A stretch of 64,000 nucleotides of DNA. It comes from Methylocystis rosea SV97. GTDB lineage: Bacteria; Pseudomonadota; Alphaproteobacteria; Rhizobiales; Beijerinckiaceae. The stretch's first letter is position 1. Every line of letters starts with the position of its first letter. Below the pieces are notes generated by a model. It saw only the letters and a list, made by a program, of their open reading frames with translations, ran no database searches and was not told the origin of the DNA. Below are positions 1-8,875 of this stretch, one piece after another. The stretch spans positions 124,001 through 188,000 of the forward strand of contig NZ_KB889964.1 in the NCBI RefSeq assembly GCF_000372845.1, written 5' to 3'. The translations under genes were made by a program, and so were the position numbers.

Positions 1-231
1 CCGGAACGCCACCCAGCCGCCGAGCGCAAGGGCGGACTTGATCGTCACGCCATCGACAACGACGTTCAGGTCTGAGCGCGGGAAGCCATAGCGATAAACG
101 CCATCCGCCTGCGCAGGCGTTCTGGCGAAAATGGCGTCGACCTGCTTGGCGTCGAATTCGCCGGCCGCTGCCACAGAAGCGAGAAGAGAGCAGCCGAGCG
201 CCGCTACTTTGAGAACTACCTTGATCTGCAT
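1..231 (-). CDS. DUF1259-family secreted protein, 5' part
   Basis: The gene starts at the ATG ending at 231 and runs off the left edge, so only 77 codons are visible. An AGGAGG-like site lies 7 bases before the ATG. The N-terminus (MQIKVVLKVAALGC...SVAAA) is a signal peptide, so the product should be exported. The following stretch (QADGVYRYGFPRSDLNV, then VTIKSALALGGWVAF) matches the start of the DUF1259 / LpqO-like domain. Such proteins often sit beside chromate-transport genes, as here, where chrA and the chrB-like gene lie upstream on the same strand. The biochemical role of the family is not established. Confidence 0.75.
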   Translation of the reverse strand, partial: MQIKVVLKVAALGCSLLASVAAAGEFDAKQVDAIFARTPAQADGVYRYGFPRSDLNVVVDGVTIKSALALGGWVAFR

Positions 232-290
232 GTCACATCCTCCCAGCGATGGATTTTGGTTGAGAAGGCGGCCGTCCAAACGCCGAAGGG

Positions 291-1667
291 CTACGCACCG
301 AATAGATAGAGCAGCAAGCCCGCCGCCATGCAGGCGGCGAGCGTCTGTAACATCCCGACGTTGAAGCGGAACACTGCGATCATCGCGCCAGCTGTAAGAA
401 GTAGCGCCCAAGGATTGACACTCGCAAGCACGGGAGCCGCAAATGAAAGCCCAAACCCGTGCACCGCTACGACTTCGCAAAACAGAACATGGATTGCGAA
501 CCAGATCGCAAGATTGAGGATAACGCCGACGACTGCCGCCGTGATCGCTACGAGCGCGCCGGCGAGCGCCTTGTCGCCGCGCATCTTCTCGACAAAGGGC
601 GCTCCAAGGAAAATCCACAAGAAGCAGGGTGCAAAGGTCACCCATGTCGTAAGCAGCCCGCCGAGCGCGCCGGCGATTGACGGCGGCAATGCGCCTGGTT
701 GGCGATAGGCCGCCAGAAATCCCACGAATTGCAGCACCATAATCAGGGGCCCAGGCGTGGTTTCCGCCATCCCAAGACCGTCGAGCATTTCGCGCGACTG
801 CAGCCAATGGAGATTGTCGACCGCCTGCTGCGCCACATAAGCGAGCACCGCATAGGCGCCGCCGAAAGTCACCCTGGCCATCTTGCTAAAGAAGACCGCG
901 ATTTGGCTAAAGACGTTGGCCGGCCCGAGCAATGCGAGCAGGGCCGCGACGGGCGCAAGCCAGAGAATGAGCCAAATCGCTGCGACCTTTAGCGCGCTCA
1001 CGGCCGAAGGCGTGGCAAGCGCGGAAAACCCGTCCCCAAGCAGACTGCCGCCGTCAGCCGATGCGTTTGCGCCGCCGTGTCCGCCGCCGGCGAATTGTGA
1101 GAGCTTCGCCCTACCGCCGAAATATCCAATCAGACCCGCGCTCAGGATGATCAGCGGGAACGAAACGTCGAAAAAGAAAATCCCCACGAAGGCGGCGACG
1201 GCGAGCCCTTGCATGATGCGGTTCCTGAGAGCCCGCTTACCGACGCGCAGCACCGCCTGTAGAACGATCGCCAACACGGCGGCCTTCAGTCCAAAGAACG
1301 CGGCCGCGACGAAACCGAGCTTGCCAAGGAGCGCATAGATGATGCTTAGCGCCATGATCGCGACAGCGCCCGGCAGGACAAACAACCCTCCCGCCATCAC
1401 GCCGCCGCGCGTCCCATGCATCAGCCAACCCACGTAAGTGGCGAGTTGCTGCGCCTCAGGGCCAGGAAGGAGCATGCAGTAGTTGAGCGCATGCAGGAAG
1501 CGCGTTTCGGAGAGCCAACGCTTCTCTTCAACCAGAACCCTGTGCATCAGCGCGATCTGGCCGGCGGGACCGCCAAAGCTCAGCAGAGCGATACGCGCCC
1601 AGACGCCCAACGCCTCCCGCAACGAGACGCCGTGATCCGCCGCCTGAATTTTCGTCGGCGCGTTCAT
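291..1667 (-). CDS. chrA: Chromate transporter ChrA
   Basis: The product is about 458 residues of mostly hydrophobic sequence, the usual size for a long-chain (two CHR domain) chromate efflux protein. The first half carries the family signature region FGGPAGQIALMHR and LPGPEAQQLATYVGW; the second half repeats it in diverged form (FGGAYAVLAYVAQQ, ETTPGPLIMVLQFVGF). It acts in the inner membrane, exporting chromate, and may also accept sulfate-like anions. The start MNAPTKI was chosen because its ATG overlaps the stop of the upstream chrB-like gene (ATGA), which indicates translational coupling. Confidence in the family is high; specificity is inferred from homology and context. Confidence 0.9.
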   Translation of the reverse strand: MNAPTKIQAADHGVSLREALGVWARIALLSFGGPAGQIALMHRVLVEEKRWLSETRFLHALNYCMLLPGPEAQQLATYVGWLMHGTRGGVMAGGLFVLPGAVAIMALSIIYALLGKLGFVAAAFFGLKAAVLAIVLQAVLRVGKRALRNRIMQGLAVAAFVGIFFFDVSFPLIILSAGLIGYFGGRAKLSQFAGGGHGGANASADGGSLLGDGFSALATPSAVSALKVAAIWLILWLAPVAALLALLGPANVFSQIAVFFSKMARVTFGGAYAVLAYVAQQAVDNLHWLQSREMLDGLGMAETTPGPLIMVLQFVGFLAAYRQPGALPPSIAGALGGLLTTWVTFAPCFLWIFLGAPFVEKMRGDKALAGALVAITAAVVGVILNLAIWFAIHVLFCEVVAVHGFGLSFAAPVLASVNPWALLLTAGAMIAVFRFNVGMLQTLAACMAAGLLLYLFGA

Positions 1668-2491
1668 GTGGTTTTCCCGGATTTGGTCGCAGGCCAGTTG
1701 TGCGGCTCGTCTGTCGCATCGCGACACCATCGATAGAAGGCGTCATAAAGCGCCAGTCCGGCATCAAGCTGGTCGAGATTGTCGGGATACATGCGCGATA
1801 GTCCGAGCGAGGCGGCAAGAAGTCCCGCAGCCTCCGGCGCGAGATCAGGCCGCGCCGTATCCGCGCCGCGCACGATGACCGAGAGCCTTTGCAGCGGCTC
1901 CAGGGCGAGCCCCCACTCGTCCAGCATCGTATCGAAGGTGCAGCACTCGCCGCGATGACTCCAGAAGGCGCCATCGATATCGAAGGGAGCGGCGGAAAAA
2001 CGTTCGGCGACGCCTTGAACCTCCGCCGCCGAGACCAACAGAAAGACGGCGGCCGGATCGACGAAACGACGGATCAGCCAGGGACAGGCGATCCGATCAA
2101 CCTTTGGGCGCGCGCGCGTGACCCATACGGCGCGCCCCAGTGCGTCGCGCGGCGGCAAATTAGCCTCTGGCACGAGCGGCCCGTTCGATTGCGCCCAGGC
2201 GACATGTCCTCCGATCAGCACCTCGGCTGAATCGGCGCCGGCATGCCGCAGCCAGGCGGCGATACCTTCGCCGAGATCGTCGCCTTTCTGATCAATGATG
2301 ATGACAGCGCGGCCGGCAATTTCGCCGGCCCATTCGGTAACAGAAGCGTGAGGGCGTCGCGCTGCCCCGGGAACGAAGCGTGGATCGCTTTCCCATTCCC
2401 CGTCGGTCCGCACATCGATGAGCGCAGGACAATGTGGAACGCCGATGAGGCGCGCGAGCTTATCGGAAGAGATGGCGTTGATTGACGACAT
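1664..2491 (-). CDS. ChrB-like chromate resistance protein with rhodanese-like N-domain
   Basis: The protein has 275 residues. Residues 1-100 resemble a rhodanese domain (IDVRTDGEWESDPRFVPGA; VLIGGHVAW), but the catalytic cysteine loop is not visible, so sulfurtransferase activity is doubtful. Residues 115-265 are the ChrB C-terminal domain (KVDRIACPWLIRRFVDP, FDIDGAFWSHRGECCTFDTML). ChrB proteins are chromate-responsive regulators or accessory factors for ChrA. The ATG at 2491 follows an AGGGG site at 7 bases and the stop overlaps the chrA start, so the two genes form an operon. A longer in-frame extension exists upstream but runs through an unrelated pseudogene on the other strand and is rejected. 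Confidence 0.82.
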   Translation of the reverse strand: MSSINAISSDKLARLIGVPHCPALIDVRTDGEWESDPRFVPGAARRPHASVTEWAGEIAGRAVIIIDQKGDDLGEGIAAWLRHAGADSAEVLIGGHVAWAQSNGPLVPEANLPPRDALGRAVWVTRARPKVDRIACPWLIRRFVDPAAVFLLVSAAEVQGVAERFSAAPFDIDGAFWSHRGECCTFDTMLDEWGLALEPLQRLSVIVRGADTARPDLAPEAAGLLAASLGLSRMYPDNLDQLDAGLALYDAFYRWCRDATDEPHNWPATKSGKTT

Positions 2492-2503
2492 GGCGCGCCC
2501 CTG

Positions 2504-2880
2504 GTGAAAAACCGGACGCGATTCTTGGGCATGTCGCCTCATGGGGAGATCGCTTCCCCATGGGGTGAAGACAATATTCCAGCCGTCGTCCAGACCATCA
2601 CCGCGAAGCAAATCACCGAGCAGGTCAACGCCTCCAACGCCGTGGAAACGCTTCGATATCTTCCCAGCATCGAAATCGTCGAAAAATTCCCCGGCGATCG
2701 TTTTCAGGACATCCAGGGCCGCACGACCGGGCCCTTCCAGCCCGCCGTATTCCTGGTCGCCAGGGGGCAGACCAGCCGCCTCGGCGGCACGTCTATTCGA
2801 CCAAAGCCTGGGCAAGACGACTCGCGTTACGTCCTCACGCCATTCGGCCCGGATCGCGAGTCACATGGCTATCTGATTTT
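2504..2880 (+). pseudogene. TonB-dependent receptor plug-domain remnant
   Basis: Residues TAKQITEQVNASNAVETLRYLPSIEIVEKFPGDR resemble, in pieces, the plug of outer-membrane TonB receptors, and a short RTTG segment follows. No signal peptide or beta-barrel is found, and downstream homology fades before the IS5 element at 3058. It is best read as a decayed fragment of a siderophore or metal receptor. The open frame continues to 3004 without recognisable similarity. Confidence 0.5.
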
Positions 2881-3054
2881 CAACTGCTCCCGCAAGGGCG
2901 GTCAGGAGGCCTCGATCATATCCGACCCGCCAGATCCCGACGAGGCGATCTACTCCCTCGTGACGAGCTGTTTTTGTGTCGGCTATGTGAGCTGCGACCA
3001 TTGACCCTCCATCTCGTTAAGCCAAATGACACCTATCTGAAACTGGCGAGCGGT

Positions 3055-3432
3055 CTAGGGCCTGTCGGCGGCGACGTGGATCATGGCGGCGAAGCTCTGA
3101 TCGGTTTTGTCGGCGCGGAGCGCAATGCGTTTGAACTCCTTGAGTTTGCCGAAGAAGTTTTCGATCAAATGCCGCCATTTGTACATCTCCTCGTCAATGG
3201 CAAGAGGTTTTGCCCGGCGCGGATGTTGGGAGATGACGACTTTGGCGCCGCGCACGTCGAGATCGGCGATGATGGCGTTGCTGTCGAACGCCTTGTCGGC
3301 GATCAGCGCGCCGAAAGCGGCGCCCTCAAGGAGCGGCGCAACGCCAACTGTATCGAAACGCTGTCCGGGCATGAGCGTGAAGCGCACGAGATTGCCGAGC
3401 GCATCGGTGAGCGCCAGGATTTTGGTGGTCAT
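3055..3432 (-). CDS. IS5-family transposase, OrfB
   Basis: The second frame (125 residues) supplies the rest of the DDE domain: the KILALTDALGNL strand, the second aspartate (ALIADKAFDSNAI) and the glutamate region (YKWRHLIENFFGKLKEFKRIALRADKT). It overlaps OrfA and is expected to be made as an OrfA-OrfB fusion by ribosomal slippage. Its C-terminus extends to the left end of the element. Confidence 0.85.
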   Translation of the reverse strand: MTTKILALTDALGNLVRFTLMPGQRFDTVGVAPLLEGAAFGALIADKAFDSNAIIADLDVRGAKVVISQHPRRAKPLAIDEEMYKWRHLIENFFGKLKEFKRIALRADKTDQSFAAMIHVAADRP

Positions 3433-3852
3433 GCCGCCTTTTGACCGGCCGATGGCCTGGCTCGAAGTCCCCCTTTTGCGCCCTGTCCGTGACGGTGAAC
3501 CTTGACGATGGTGGCGTCGACCATGGCGTATTCCATGTCGGGTTCGTCGCAGACGGCGTCAAACAGCCGTTTCCAGACATCCGCCTTCACCCAGTCGCGG
3601 AACCGTGTGAACACGCTGTTCCAATGCCCGAATGCGCGCGGCAGATCACGCCACGGACTGCCGGTGCGAGCAATCCACAACACCGCCTCCACGAACAAAC
3701 GGTTGTTGTTGCCGCTGCGGCCGGGATCGCCCTGTTTGCCAAGACAAAAGGGCTCCATCTTCGCCCATTGGGCGTCAGTCAAAACGAATCGGTTCATCAA
3801 AAGCTTGAATTACAGCCAAGCTCAGATGAGAATCCCAAATCCCAACAAACCC
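3058..3852 (-). mobile_element. IS5-family element (IS427-like) with CTAG target
   Basis: The element begins GGGCCTGTCGG at 3058 and ends with the imperfect inverse (CAAACCC) at 3852. CTAG is present at both ends (3055-3058 and 3852-3855), the target pattern typical of the IS427 group. It carries a two-frame transposase on the minus strand. It has interrupted a small gene whose 5' end remains at 3853-3882. Confidence 0.75.
3429..3800 (-). CDS. IS5-family transposase, OrfA
   Basis: The first frame (123 residues) starts MNRFVLTDAQWAKMEPF and contains the N-terminal transposase region and the first DDE aspartate (YAMVDATIVKVHRHGQGAKGG). The open frame ends just after GLRARPSAGQKAA and overlaps the second frame by four bases. 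In IS427-type elements the two parts are joined by programmed frameshifting, so this is probably a functional arrangement rather than decay. Confidence 0.85.
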   Translation of the reverse strand: MMNRFVLTDAQWAKMEPFCLGKQGDPGRSGNNNRLFVEAVLWIARTGSPWRDLPRAFGHWNSVFTRFRDWVKADVWKRLFDAVCDEPDMEYAMVDATIVKVHRHGQGAKGGLRARPSAGQKAA

Positions 3853-3882
3853 TAGAGCGAGAGCGAAAATTCTGCGGTTCAT
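3853..3882 (-). pseudogene. 5' end of a secreted-protein gene cut by IS5
   Basis: On the minus strand an AGGGAGG site precedes an ATG at 3882 that begins MNRRIFALAL, a typical signal-peptide start. The reading frame then enters the IS5 inverted repeat at 3852 and becomes unrelated sequence. No convincing continuation is seen on the other side of the element, so the original gene cannot be named. Confidence 0.45.
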
Positions 3883-4358
3883 GACTACGTTCCTCCCTGC
3901 CTTTCCCGAATGACCAGGAAATAGGCGCGCGGAGTTTGTGCGAATTTAGCTTCCCTGGCAAACTTTGACGCCGATCAATGAACGCTGGCATCGCTACGGG
4001 AGCCGTCTTGGCGAGATAATCCGGAAGACGACGACGCGACCCGGCGCGCATATGCGCAGGGGTCAAAACCAAACCCGGAGATGAGCAATGAAGACAACCG
4101 TTGAGGAGTGAGTCCATGCGCTACTTCTGTTTCACATAAGGAATTGTTGTAATCTTTGAATTTTTCACAAACCGCGTTACCGGCTAAACTTCGTCCCCAG
4201 ACTTCGACCTTCGCAGCTGGTTCAGGTGTTCCGCTCGCAATGGCGGCGCGACCCGACACCAGAGGAGGTCGTCCCTCTGCGTGTGGTCGCTGGGCGCGCC
4301 ATAGACTTCAACCTGAAGCAACGCGGCCAGCGAGCGCGTGACGAAGATGGAGAGAAGG
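3883..4358 (+). other. Gene-poor stretch with a short unassigned reading frame
   Basis: No recognised gene lies here. A plus-strand frame from a GTG at 4226 to a TAA at 4368 has coding-like composition (QWRRDPTPEEVVPLRVVAGR, then AIDFNLKQRGQ) and may be the tail of a lost gene. It has no clear ribosome site and overlaps the start of the next gene. Confidence 0.3.
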
Positions 4359-4601
4359 ATGTCCTTTAAAAACGTTTTTGCCGCTGCGGCGCTAGGCGTC
4401 GCGCTTTCGGCTGGATCGGCTTTTGCCTATGAGCGTCATTATGATTTTGGCCAGGTTTGGGACGACGCGGTAAGCGAGCACAGGCGTGATGAAGCCTTGA
4501 GCGCCAGGCCGCGCGACGTCATGCGTCGCTATCCGCATCAAGTGGACCGCGACGGGCCGCACGATCCGAGCGCCAGGATCATTCTTGAAGGCGCGCGATA
4601 G
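4359..4601 (+). CDS. Small secreted hypothetical protein
   Basis: The ATG at 4359 (MSFKNVFAAAALG) follows a GGAG site at about 6 bases; an in-frame ATG 21 bases upstream is less well placed. Residues 1-23 are a signal peptide ending SAFA. The mature part (about 57 residues) is highly charged, rich in Arg, Asp and His (YERHYDFGQVWDD, SARPRDVMRRYPHQVDRDGP). It should be periplasmic. I do not recognise a family. Confidence 0.6.
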   Translation: MSFKNVFAAAALGVALSAGSAFAYERHYDFGQVWDDAVSEHRRDEALSARPRDVMRRYPHQVDRDGPHDPSARIILEGAR

Positions 4602-4772
4602 CCGCCACTGTCAAAGGGATGCGTAACGTTGTAGATCATCGTCGACGGTCAGTGGAACGAACGCAGGCGACGCGACATCTTCTTTCGGCGCGGCCAAAAG
4701 ACCACGCGGAAAGCGCCGGCGCCAAGCCGCATCACATTCCGGTTCCAACAATTCGCTCCATAGGCAATCAAG

Positions 4773-5756
4773 TCAGGCGGGCGGGCCAGATTGCGCGTGA
4801 TCAAATATCTCCAAGACGATCTTTCCACGCACGTGGCCGGCTTGGCTGACGCGGTGGGCTTCTGCCGCGTGTTCAAGGGGAAGCCTAACGCATACGACCG
4901 GTTTTAGTTTTCCCTCGTCCGCCAGTTGACCGAGATACGTGAGATCGTCGCTGTTGGGACGAACCATGAGCAGCCTGGCCTGCTTGGCTCTGCCGAATAT
5001 CTTCGCAATCTTCTGAATGGCGCTCGAGAGGAAGAACTCCGGGCTCGGCAACGTCGTGATATAGATGCCGCCCGGTGCCAGAATCTTTCGGCAGGCGGAG
5101 AATGAAGTCTTGCCCACGGCGTCGAAGACGACGTCGTAAGTGTCCTCGCCAGCAAGAAAATCACGCTGGTGGTAGTCGATGACCGCATCCGTTCCGAGTG
5201 AACGGACGAACTCGACATTGGAAGGGCCACAGGTGGCAGTGGTCACTGCGCCAAGCGCTTTGGCGATCTGTACGGCAAAGTGGCCGACCCCACCCGCCCC
5301 GCCATGGATGAGAACCCTTGCGCCTCGGGAGACATCGCCGAGGTCACGCAGAGCCTGCAAGGCAGCGCAACCTGCGACCGGCAATGAAGCGGCCTCGGCG
5401 TAGTCCAGCGACTCGAGCTTCGAGGCTGCCGTCGCCTGCTTCACGACCGCGATTTCGGCGTAACCACCGCCCCGCCTCGGATCGCTGAAGCCAAAAACGG
5501 CATCGCCCGCCTTGAACTTTGTGGCAAGCCTGCCTGACGACACGACCTCGCCGGCGATATCCGACCCTAAGACATAGGGGAAGCGCAGGCGGAGGAAGAA
5601 TCGCAATTGGCCTTGGCGAATTTTCCAATCCAAGGGGTTCACGCCGGCTGCTCGCACACGAACCAGTATCTCCTCGTCGCCTGGCTGCGGATCTGGCAAG
5701 TCTCGCATGCTCAGATTGCCCGCTTCGCCGTAATCATCGATCGCGATCGCTTTCAT
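4773..5756 (-). CDS. Zinc-independent MDR oxidoreductase (quinone reductase-like)
   Basis: This 327-residue protein belongs to the medium-chain dehydrogenase/reductase superfamily. The N-terminal GroES-like domain has AGVNPLDWKIRQG and PYVLGSDIAGEVVSSG. The Rossmann domain has the NADPH-binding AGGVGHFAVQIAKALGA (residues about 152-168) and CGPSNVEFVRSLGTDAVIDY. No structural-zinc cysteine cluster is seen, which fits the NADPH:quinone oxidoreductase / enone reductase branch. The start MKAIAIDDYGEAG is the family-typical beginning; a 37-residue upstream extension is ignored. It is probably cytosolic, reducing quinones or enones. The IS3 element begins 158 bases upstream and may have displaced its promoter. 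Confidence 0.85.
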   Translation of the reverse strand: MKAIAIDDYGEAGNLSMRDLPDPQPGDEEILVRVRAAGVNPLDWKIRQGQLRFFLRLRFPYVLGSDIAGEVVSSGRLATKFKAGDAVFGFSDPRRGGGYAEIAVVKQATAASKLESLDYAEAASLPVAGCAALQALRDLGDVSRGARVLIHGGAGGVGHFAVQIAKALGAVTTATCGPSNVEFVRSLGTDAVIDYHQRDFLAGEDTYDVVFDAVGKTSFSACRKILAPGGIYITTLPSPEFFLSSAIQKIAKIFGRAKQARLLMVRPNSDDLTYLGQLADEGKLKPVVCVRLPLEHAAEAHRVSQAGHVRGKIVLEIFDHAQSGPPA

Positions 5757-5931
5757 GCGCGAGTTCCATCTTTTGCCTCGCCTTAGGCGCGGCGCCGATT
5801 CGATCATGCTTGCGTCACTGCTCAAAGAGAGTGCGCCTCGGTTTCGTCCAGCATCTGTCGTAGCCACTGCATATAGGGAGTGCCGCCCGTTCCCCGCGGG
5901 TCATCAGTCCATCTGACCTGCCCCCGAACTT

Positions 5932-6854
5932 TCATCCAGTAGCAAGTTGAGTCCCGGCGGTTGATACGCCCGAGGGCGCGGGTGCAGCAACAGGCGATCG
6001 GCGCAGCTGGTCGGGGTTGCGCAGCCGATCGCCTGTTGCGGTGAGATTGGCCGCATATTCCGCCGGCGTCGCGTAGCCGAGGGACAAATGCGGGCGTTCG
6101 TGGTTGTAATCGTCCGCCCAAGCCCCGATCGCCGCTTTGGCGTGATCGAGCCCGAAGAACAGCGTTTCGTTGAGCAGTTCGTCGCGCATGCGACCGTTGA
6201 AGCTCTCGCAAAAGCCGTTCTGCATGGGCTTGCCCGGCGCGATGTAATGCCACTCGACCTTGTTTTCGTTCGCCCACGATAGGATGGCGTTCGAAGTGAA
6301 CTCCGTCCCATGGTCGGAGACGATCATGCCCGGCTTGCCGCGCCTTGCGATCAGCGTCGTCAGCTCGCGCCCGACGCGCTTGCCCGAGATCGACGTGTCC
6401 GGAATCGCGGCCAGGCATTCGCGTGTCACGTCATCGACGACATTGAGGATGCGGAACCGCCGCCCGCAGGGGAACTGGTCGTGCACGAAGTCCAGCGACC
6501 AGCGCGCGTTGGGCTTCGCCTCGACGGGGATCGGCGCCCGTTCCCACGGCGCGGCGGCGCGCGCGGCGCTTCCTCACCGTCAGCCCTTCCTCGCGATAAG
6601 CCGATAGATGCGGTTCTTGCCCGATCGCTCGCCCTCCTGCCGCAGCAAAACGAACAGCCGCCGATAGCCGAAGCGTCGGCGAGCGTTGGCGAGATCGCGC
6701 AGCTTGGCGCGAAGCTCCGTGTCCGTCGGTCGCCGCGGCGAATAGCGAACGGTCTTGCGATCCACCTCGACGATTTGGCAGGCTCGACGTTCCGACAGGC
6801 CCATCACGGCCGAAGGTGCGCGACGGCGTCGCGCTTGACGGCGGGCCCTACCAT
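5932..6854 (-). pseudogene. IS3-family transposase OrfB, frameshifted
   Basis: Two minus-strand frames make up OrfB. The first (to about 6580) has the HTH-like region GLSERRACQIVEVDRKTVRY and RRRFGYRRLFVLLRQEG. The second (5932-6486) has the DDE core ([57 protein letters not shown]). The D, D and E residues are present, but the frame changes near 6500-6580 and again near 6815, so no full protein can be made. Confidence 0.8.
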
Positions 6855-8210
6855 TAATGGGATGGTCCGCCCCGTCCTCCCGCCGCAGAATGCGGCCCCT
6901 TGGCACAGGAGGATAGGCTATGGCGGAACGTAACAAACCAAAGGACGCAGCCGTGTTCGGCGTCGATATCGGCAAGAATGTTTTCCACGTGGTCGGGATC
7001 GACGCATCTGGCTCGCCGATCCAGCGAGCGAGCTTTCGGCGGGATACGCTGCTGCAATTTTTTGAGCGCGCGAAGCCGACAGTCGTTGGCATGGAAGCCT
7101 GTCCAGGCTCCCAATGGCTGGCGCGAAAGATTATAGCCTTCGGACACAGGGTCCGGATCGTCCCCGCGAGGTTCGTCAAACCTTACGTCAAGTCCAACAA
7201 GAACGATATCATCGACGCGGAAGCAATCGCCGAGACGGTCTCGCGGCCAACAATGCGCTTCGTCGAAGTGCGCTCGCCGGAGCAGATCGATCTCCAGGCA
7301 CTGCATCGCGTCCGTGACCGGATGGTGGCCCAGCGGACACGCCTCGTCTGTCAAATGCGCGCCTTTTGCCTGGAATATGGCATAGCGATGCATCAGGGCG
7401 TCGGCAGATTCAAGGCAGACCTGCCAAAGGTCCTGGCGAATGAAGAGAACGATCTCACGCCAGCGATGCGCAGACTGCTCGCCAGCCTATTCGAAGACGT
7501 GCGACAGCTCGAAGCGCGAATCTCCGAGACCTCGCGCGAGATTGAAGCGACAGCGGCGGCTGACGACACCGCCCGGCGTCTGATGACGATCCCGGGCATT
7601 GGACCGCTCGCGGCGACGGCGCTGCTCGCAGCGGCGGGCAAAGGCGCGCAGTTTAAAAAAGCTCGAGATATGGCGGCTTGGCTCGGGCTCACGCCGCGCG
7701 AACACTCAACCGGGGGCAAGACGACATTGCTCGGGATCAGCAAGCGAGGAAACGCCTATCTGCGCTGGCTTCTGATCCACGGCTCCCGGTCATGCCTGTT
7801 ACACTTGGACCGATCGCGCGATCGGCTCGGCGGTTGGTTGGGGCGGCTTCAGAGCCGAATGCACAACAACAAAGCGGTCGTGGCGCTTGCCGCCAAGGTC
7901 GCGCGCATCGCCTGGGTGGTCATGACGACGCCCGGCGCAACCTATGAGAAGCGCGGTCCGGCAGCAGCCTGATTGCCCTTTTCAACAGACTGCGAGGTTC
8001 GGGAGAGTGATGACGAAACAGTTGATCGGCGCGCCGTAAGCTCTGGGCAAAAAACCGGGCTTCGCGCCCGCACCATTATTCGAGAACGGCGTGTGCGTAT
8101 CTCATCATGGCCTGGCTGCAACAGCAGCTCGCTCGCGAGAGGCCGGATACATTTATGCAGACTGGAACGTCAGAACGAACGCGACCCTTGCACGGACGGG
8201 GCGGACCATA
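6855..8210 (+). mobile_element. IS110-family element inserted in the IS3 transposase
   Basis: The element interrupts the IS3 reading frame: joining the IS3 sequence ending at 6854 to that beginning at 8211 restores the expected SKMVGPAVKRDAV frame, with CAT shared at both edges. A 16-base inverted match (ATGGTCCGCCCCGTCC) lies just inside both ends. It contains one intact transposase gene and about 240 bases of 3' non-coding sequence, which in IS110 elements can encode a structured guide RNA. Confidence 0.75.
6920..7972 (+). CDS. IS110-family transposase (DEDD, serine recombinase-like)
   Basis: This intact protein has 350 residues. The N-terminal DEDD domain starts VFGVDIGKNVFHVVGID (first D), followed by VVGMEACPGSQWLARK (E) and KSNKNDIIDAEAIAE (D, D). 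The C-terminal transposase_20 domain has RRLMTIPGIGPLAATALLAA and AAWLGLTPREHSTGGKTTLLGISKRGN, containing the catalytic serine region. A GGAGGA site precedes the ATG. The enzyme should act on its own element by a circular intermediate. Confidence 0.92.
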   Translation: MAERNKPKDAAVFGVDIGKNVFHVVGIDASGSPIQRASFRRDTLLQFFERAKPTVVGMEACPGSQWLARKIIAFGHRVRIVPARFVKPYVKSNKNDIIDAEAIAETVSRPTMRFVEVRSPEQIDLQALHRVRDRMVAQRTRLVCQMRAFCLEYGIAMHQGVGRFKADLPKVLANEENDLTPAMRRLLASLFEDVRQLEARISETSREIEATAAADDTARRLMTIPGIGPLAATALLAAAGKGAQFKKARDMAAWLGLTPREHSTGGKTTLLGISKRGNAYLRWLLIHGSRSCLLHLDRSRDRLGGWLGRLQSRMHNNKAVVALAAKVARIAWVVMTTPGATYEKRGPAAA

Positions 8211-8470
8211 CATTTTTTGAAAGCAGCTCACGAAGCGCCGCCGAATCCAGCATGGCTTCAGCCAAGTTTTTTTCAGCCGCGCGTTCTCATCTTCCAAGGC
8301 GTTTAGGCGCTTGGCCTCGGAGACGTCATGCCGCCGAACTTGGCTTTCCAATTGTAGAGCGTCGTTTCCGACACCGCGTATTTGCGCGCCAGATCCACCG
8401 CTTTCGCGCCGGCCTCCTGCTCCCGCAAAATCCCGATGATCTGTTCTTCCGTGAACCGCTTCTTCTTCAT
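8211..8470 (-). pseudogene. IS3-family transposase OrfA, frameshifted and interrupted
   Basis: The ATG at 8470 begins MKKKRFTEEQIIGILREQEAG, the classic OrfA helix-turn-helix start, continuing VDLARKYAVSETTLYNWKAKFGG. A base is lost right after FGG, and the frame continues as DVSEAKRLNALEDENARLKK in another register. A further shift precedes LAEAMLDSAALRELLSK. The gene then runs into the IS110 element. Confidence 0.8.
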
Positions 8471-8534
8471 CGTGTCCGTCCTGTAATGGGCCGGACTCTA
8501 ATCGCTTCTGGAGGAATTTCTCAGGGGCAGGTCA

Positions 8535-8853
8535 TCTATTGCAAAGCGCGCGGCGGCGCTTCCCTTTCATCGCAAAAATCTTCGCCGATGCCGGATATCA
8601 GGGGCCGAAAATGGCGCGTACCATCGCCGCGACCGGGTCCTGGAAAATCGAGATCGTCAAAAGGTCCGATGCGAAAGGTTTCGTTGCGCTGCCCAGGCGC
8701 TGGATTGTCAAACGAACGCTCGCCTGGATCAGCCGAAACCGTCGCCTCATGCACGACTTTGAGCGCTATGCGACCACCATCGCCGCTTTCGTCCGTCTCG
8801 CCATGATCCGCCTCATGCTCAAACGCTTGACCTGTATAAGTCCCTGTTCATGA
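8535..8853 (+). pseudogene. IS5-family transposase C-terminal fragment
   Basis: The frame reads FADAGYQGPKMARTIAATG, then WIVKRTLAWISRNRRLMHDFERYATT and AAFVRLAMIRLMLKRL. This is the last third of an IS5-type DDE transposase, with the final D and E region. The first two thirds are absent because the fragment starts directly at the IS3 right end. Confidence 0.75.
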
Positions 8854-8875
8854 ACCCCGTCTTTGTGGATCGGCT

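Larger units (their letters stand above)
5914..8534 (-). mobile_element. IS3-family element (IS407-like), split by an IS110 element
   Basis: The ends read TGACCTGCCCCCGA at 5914 and, inverted, TGACCTGCCCCTGA at 8534, a typical IS3-family terminus. OrfB (5932-6854) and OrfA (8211-8470) lie on the minus strand and are separated by an IS110 insertion at 6855-8210. Both frames also carry frameshifts, so the element is dead. No clear target duplication was found. Confidence 0.75.

Noticed and set aside
2492-2815. N-terminal extension of the ChrB-like protein to 2815
   Set aside because: The extension runs antisense through the TonB-receptor remnant, and the internal ATG at 2491 has a good ribosome site.
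3055-3800. Treating the two-frame IS5 transposase at 3.4 kb as broken
   Set aside because: A small overlap between OrfA and OrfB is the normal arrangement in IS427-type elements that use programmed frameshifting.
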